Below, piece by piece: positions 5,458 through 6,958 of a stretch of DNA of 6,958 nucleotides. The notes beneath the pieces are model-generated. The model made no database searches. It was not told the origin of the DNA and saw only the letters and a list, made by a program, of their open reading frames with translations. The position numbers were made by a program, and so were the translations under genes. Where the stretch lies: assembly GCA_964634755.1 (NCBI GenBank), contig CAZWJH010000112.1, forward strand, positions 1-6,958. Direction: 5' to 3'. This DNA comes from JALXDT01 sp964634755. Its GTDB lineage: Bacteria; Acidobacteriota; Aminicenantia; JAMOAD01. The first letter of the stretch is position 1. Each line of letters opens with the position of its first letter.

Positions 5458-6105
5458 TCACTCTTTTAAAAAAATCAGTTTCTTTCTCTTCGGATGAATT
5501 GAAAAATCTATTATATTTCCATATTTAGCTTCGTAAATCTTATCCTCATTTATATCAATTTTATAAATAGTCTCACCAAATAAAACCAAGATTATGTTTT
5601 TATCGTAAAACCTTACTTTTTTCCCAATAACAGGATATCTCTTTATGATGTCAAGAGCTCTGTTAAAAACCACTATTCTTCTATTGCCTGTATCTATGAT
5701 TGCTATTTTATCGTTTTTAATATCAAAATCCAGAGGAAACATAAAATAAAGCTCATCTTTTTTCTCAAGCTCCTCTATTCCTCTCTCCCCGTAAACTTCG
5801 ATCTCTTTAAAGTCAGAATTATAAATTTTTAAAATTGCGCTTTCCTGATCCAGAACAAAAATTTCACCATCTTTTACCATTATCCTTACAGGAAAATCAA
5901 GCCCCAAATCCTTTTTTTCACCATTTAAATAAATATTTCTGTTCTTAATAACATAAATATCTTCTCCTCTTATAAAAAAATCATAATCAAAATCAAGTTC
6001 GGAGAATTTTTCAAATTTATCGTTGTTTAAAATATAAAGAGAACCATCCGTAGCCCATGAAAAAACTTTGTCTTCACATGTTTTTAATAAAAGTTTTTTG
6101 CTCAC
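5458..6105 (-). CDS. small beta-propeller (NHL-repeat-like) protein, function unknown
   Basis: 215 aa, starting with GTG at 6105. The start overlaps the stop of the nucleotidyltransferase gene as GTGA, with AAGGGA just upstream, so the two are co-translated. Seen: repeating short beta-strand units of the type 'I.V.D....I.IY'. The clearest is about 123-158, with FPLDFDIKNDKIAIIDTGNR followed by RIVVF, a good match to an NHL repeat. A second unit lies about 72-106 (KDGEIFVLDQESAILKIYNS), and weaker units flank it. NHL propellers usually act as binding scaffolds for protein, RNA or sugar. This one is short for a full six-bladed propeller (about 250-300 aa), so it may have fewer blades. There is no signal peptide or membrane helix, so it is probably cytoplasmic. 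A role with the sugar nucleotide enzyme is inferred from the operon only. Confidence 0.75.
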   Translation of the reverse strand: MSKKLLLKTCEDKVFSWATDGSLYILNNDKFEKFSELDFDYDFFIRGEDIYVIKNRNIYLNGEKKDLGLDFPVRIMVKDGEIFVLDQESAILKIYNSDFKEIEVYGERGIEELEKKDELYFMFPLDFDIKNDKIAIIDTGNRRIVVFNRALDIIKRYPVIGKKVRFYDKNIILVLFGETIYKIDINEDKIYEAKYGNIIDFSIHPKRKKLIFLKE

Positions 6106-6958
6106 TCCCTTATCCTATCTCTTAAAATATTATAAGCATCCTGATACTTTTCCCATTCTCCAACATCAATCCATGAGTTTTCAGATACAGGATAAATCCC
6201 TATGCTTTTATTTTCTTTCAAAAGAATTTTCACAAGGTCAGTCATATCAAAATATTTGCTTTTCGGAATATATTTTAAAGCTTCAGGAGAAAGGATGTAA
6301 ACTCCTGTGTTTACTATAAAATCAAACTTTGGTTTTTCCTCAAAATTCAAAAGTTTTCCATTCTCATCAACTCTGCAAACACCATAAGGAATTGTAAAAT
6401 TTTTTGTTGAACCTATTATAGTAAGTAAATTTCCAGACTCTCTGTGGTATTCAAGAATTGAGCTATAATCAGCTTTTACAATCACATCGCAATTTGTAAC
6501 AAAAAAGTCATTATTCACCCTCCCTTCAATAAATTTTAAGCCACCGGCAGTTCCCAAAGGTTTTTTCTCCTCTAAAAACTCATATTTTAAATCTTTCTTC
6601 GAATCTTTAAAATAAAATTTAATAATGGAAGCTTTATAATTAATTGATATATAAAACTTATTAATCCCCCACGGTAAAAAATAATCAATTATATAATCAA
6701 TCATAGGTTTGTTCTCAATTGGGATAAGAGCTTTCGGAAGAATTTTTGTAAAAGGATCAAGTCTTTTTCCCTCTCCTCCTGCCATTATTACAACATCAAC
6801 ATTTAAAGGAATTTTTTTCTTTTCTACCTCTGTGATTCCAAAAACCTCATCCCTTAAAATCAAATCAATAAAGAAGCCATTATCAAGAACCGGTAGGTGT
6901 TTTATTATAGGATTTTTAAGAAAGATATTTTTTACCTGCCTCATGCTGCGGGATTTGT
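6102..6958 (-). CDS. CBS-linked sugar-phosphate nucleotidyltransferase (5' end outside window)
   Basis: The enzyme transfers a nucleotide from an NTP to a sugar 1-phosphate, giving an activated sugar for glycan synthesis. The frame stays open to the window edge (K-S-R-S before the ATG at 6944). That ATG has no ribosome binding site, and residues about 14-34 from it (IKHLPVLDNGFFIDLILRDE) look like the end of a CBS domain, so the real start is upstream. Numbered from 6944: nucleotide loop AGGEGKRL (55-62), PKAL (70-73), substrate loop EEKKPLGTAGGL (125-136), metal site NCD (151-153), EEKP (202-205), VNTGVY (211-216) and WIDVGEWEKY (258-267) with the second acidic ligand D260. CBS-plus-transferase proteins include guanylyltransferases of the LegF/PtmE type; substrate and nucleotide cannot be read here. 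It is translationally coupled to the propeller gene. Confidence 0.9.
   Translation of the reverse strand, partial: KSRSMRQVKNIFLKNPIIKHLPVLDNGFFIDLILRDEVFGITEVEKKKIPLNVDVVIMAGGEGKRLDPFTKILPKALIPIENKPMIDYIIDYFLPWGINKFYISINYKASIIKFYFKDSKKDLKYEFLEEKKPLGTAGGLKFIEGRVNNDFFVTNCDVIVKADYSSILEYHRESGNLLTIIGSTKNFTIPYGVCRVDENGKLLNFEEKPKFDFIVNTGVYILSPEALKYIPKSKYFDMTDLVKILLKENKSIGIYPVSENSWIDVGEWEKYQDAYNILRDRIRE

Noticed and set aside
5242..5469. Plus-strand open frame of about 75 codons across the gene-free region
   Set aside because: It has no ATG near its start and no ribosome binding site, and it runs into the 3' end of the propeller gene on the other strand.
6068..6319. Plus-strand frame of 83 codons
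   Set aside because: It lies opposite the junction of two well-supported minus-strand genes and has no supporting signals.

Overview
The window is AT-rich (roughly one third G+C by eye), bacterial and densely coded, with every supported gene on the minus strand. It contains no tRNA, rRNA, CRISPR array or intact mobile element. LexA, a translesion polymerase, an endonuclease IV and strong GGAGG-type ribosome binding sites point to a bacterium. The short AT-rich intergenic spaces and a serine hydrolase with an N-terminal export signal suggest a low-GC, perhaps anaerobic or thermophilic lineage. The sequence alone does not settle the phylum.

Read in the direction of transcription (high to low coordinates), there are four blocks. 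(1) 6958-5458: a sugar-phosphate nucleotidyltransferase whose 5' end lies outside the window (its N-terminus is the tail of a CBS domain), joined by a 4-nt GTGA overlap to a small beta-propeller (NHL-like) protein. (2) 5457-5137: a 321-base stretch without a confident gene, holding four inverted repeats and a weak 59-codon ORF. (3) 5136-3149: a secreted or lipid-anchored serine hydrolase of the beta-lactamase/DD-peptidase fold, joined by an ATGA overlap to endonuclease IV (nfo). (4) 3122-86: a TMEM43/LUMA-family membrane protein with its own promoter and a strong hairpin terminator, then a lexA-dinB SOS operon. A possible next gene begins at position 29.

The functional core is DNA damage response: LexA represses, DinB bypasses lesions and Nfo cuts abasic sites. 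lexA has a textbook promoter (TTGACA, 17 nt, TATATT) whose -35 overlaps the palindrome GACA-TT-TGTC, the best candidate for this organism's LexA operator. By eye I found no second copy in the window, so nfo and the TMEM43 gene are neighbours of the SOS operon but not evident members of the regulon.

I found no convincing undescribed multi-gene system. The items most worth a second look are the divergent LexA operator, the TMEM43 homologue beside lexA, the hydrolase-nfo coupling, and the structured 5137-5457 region.
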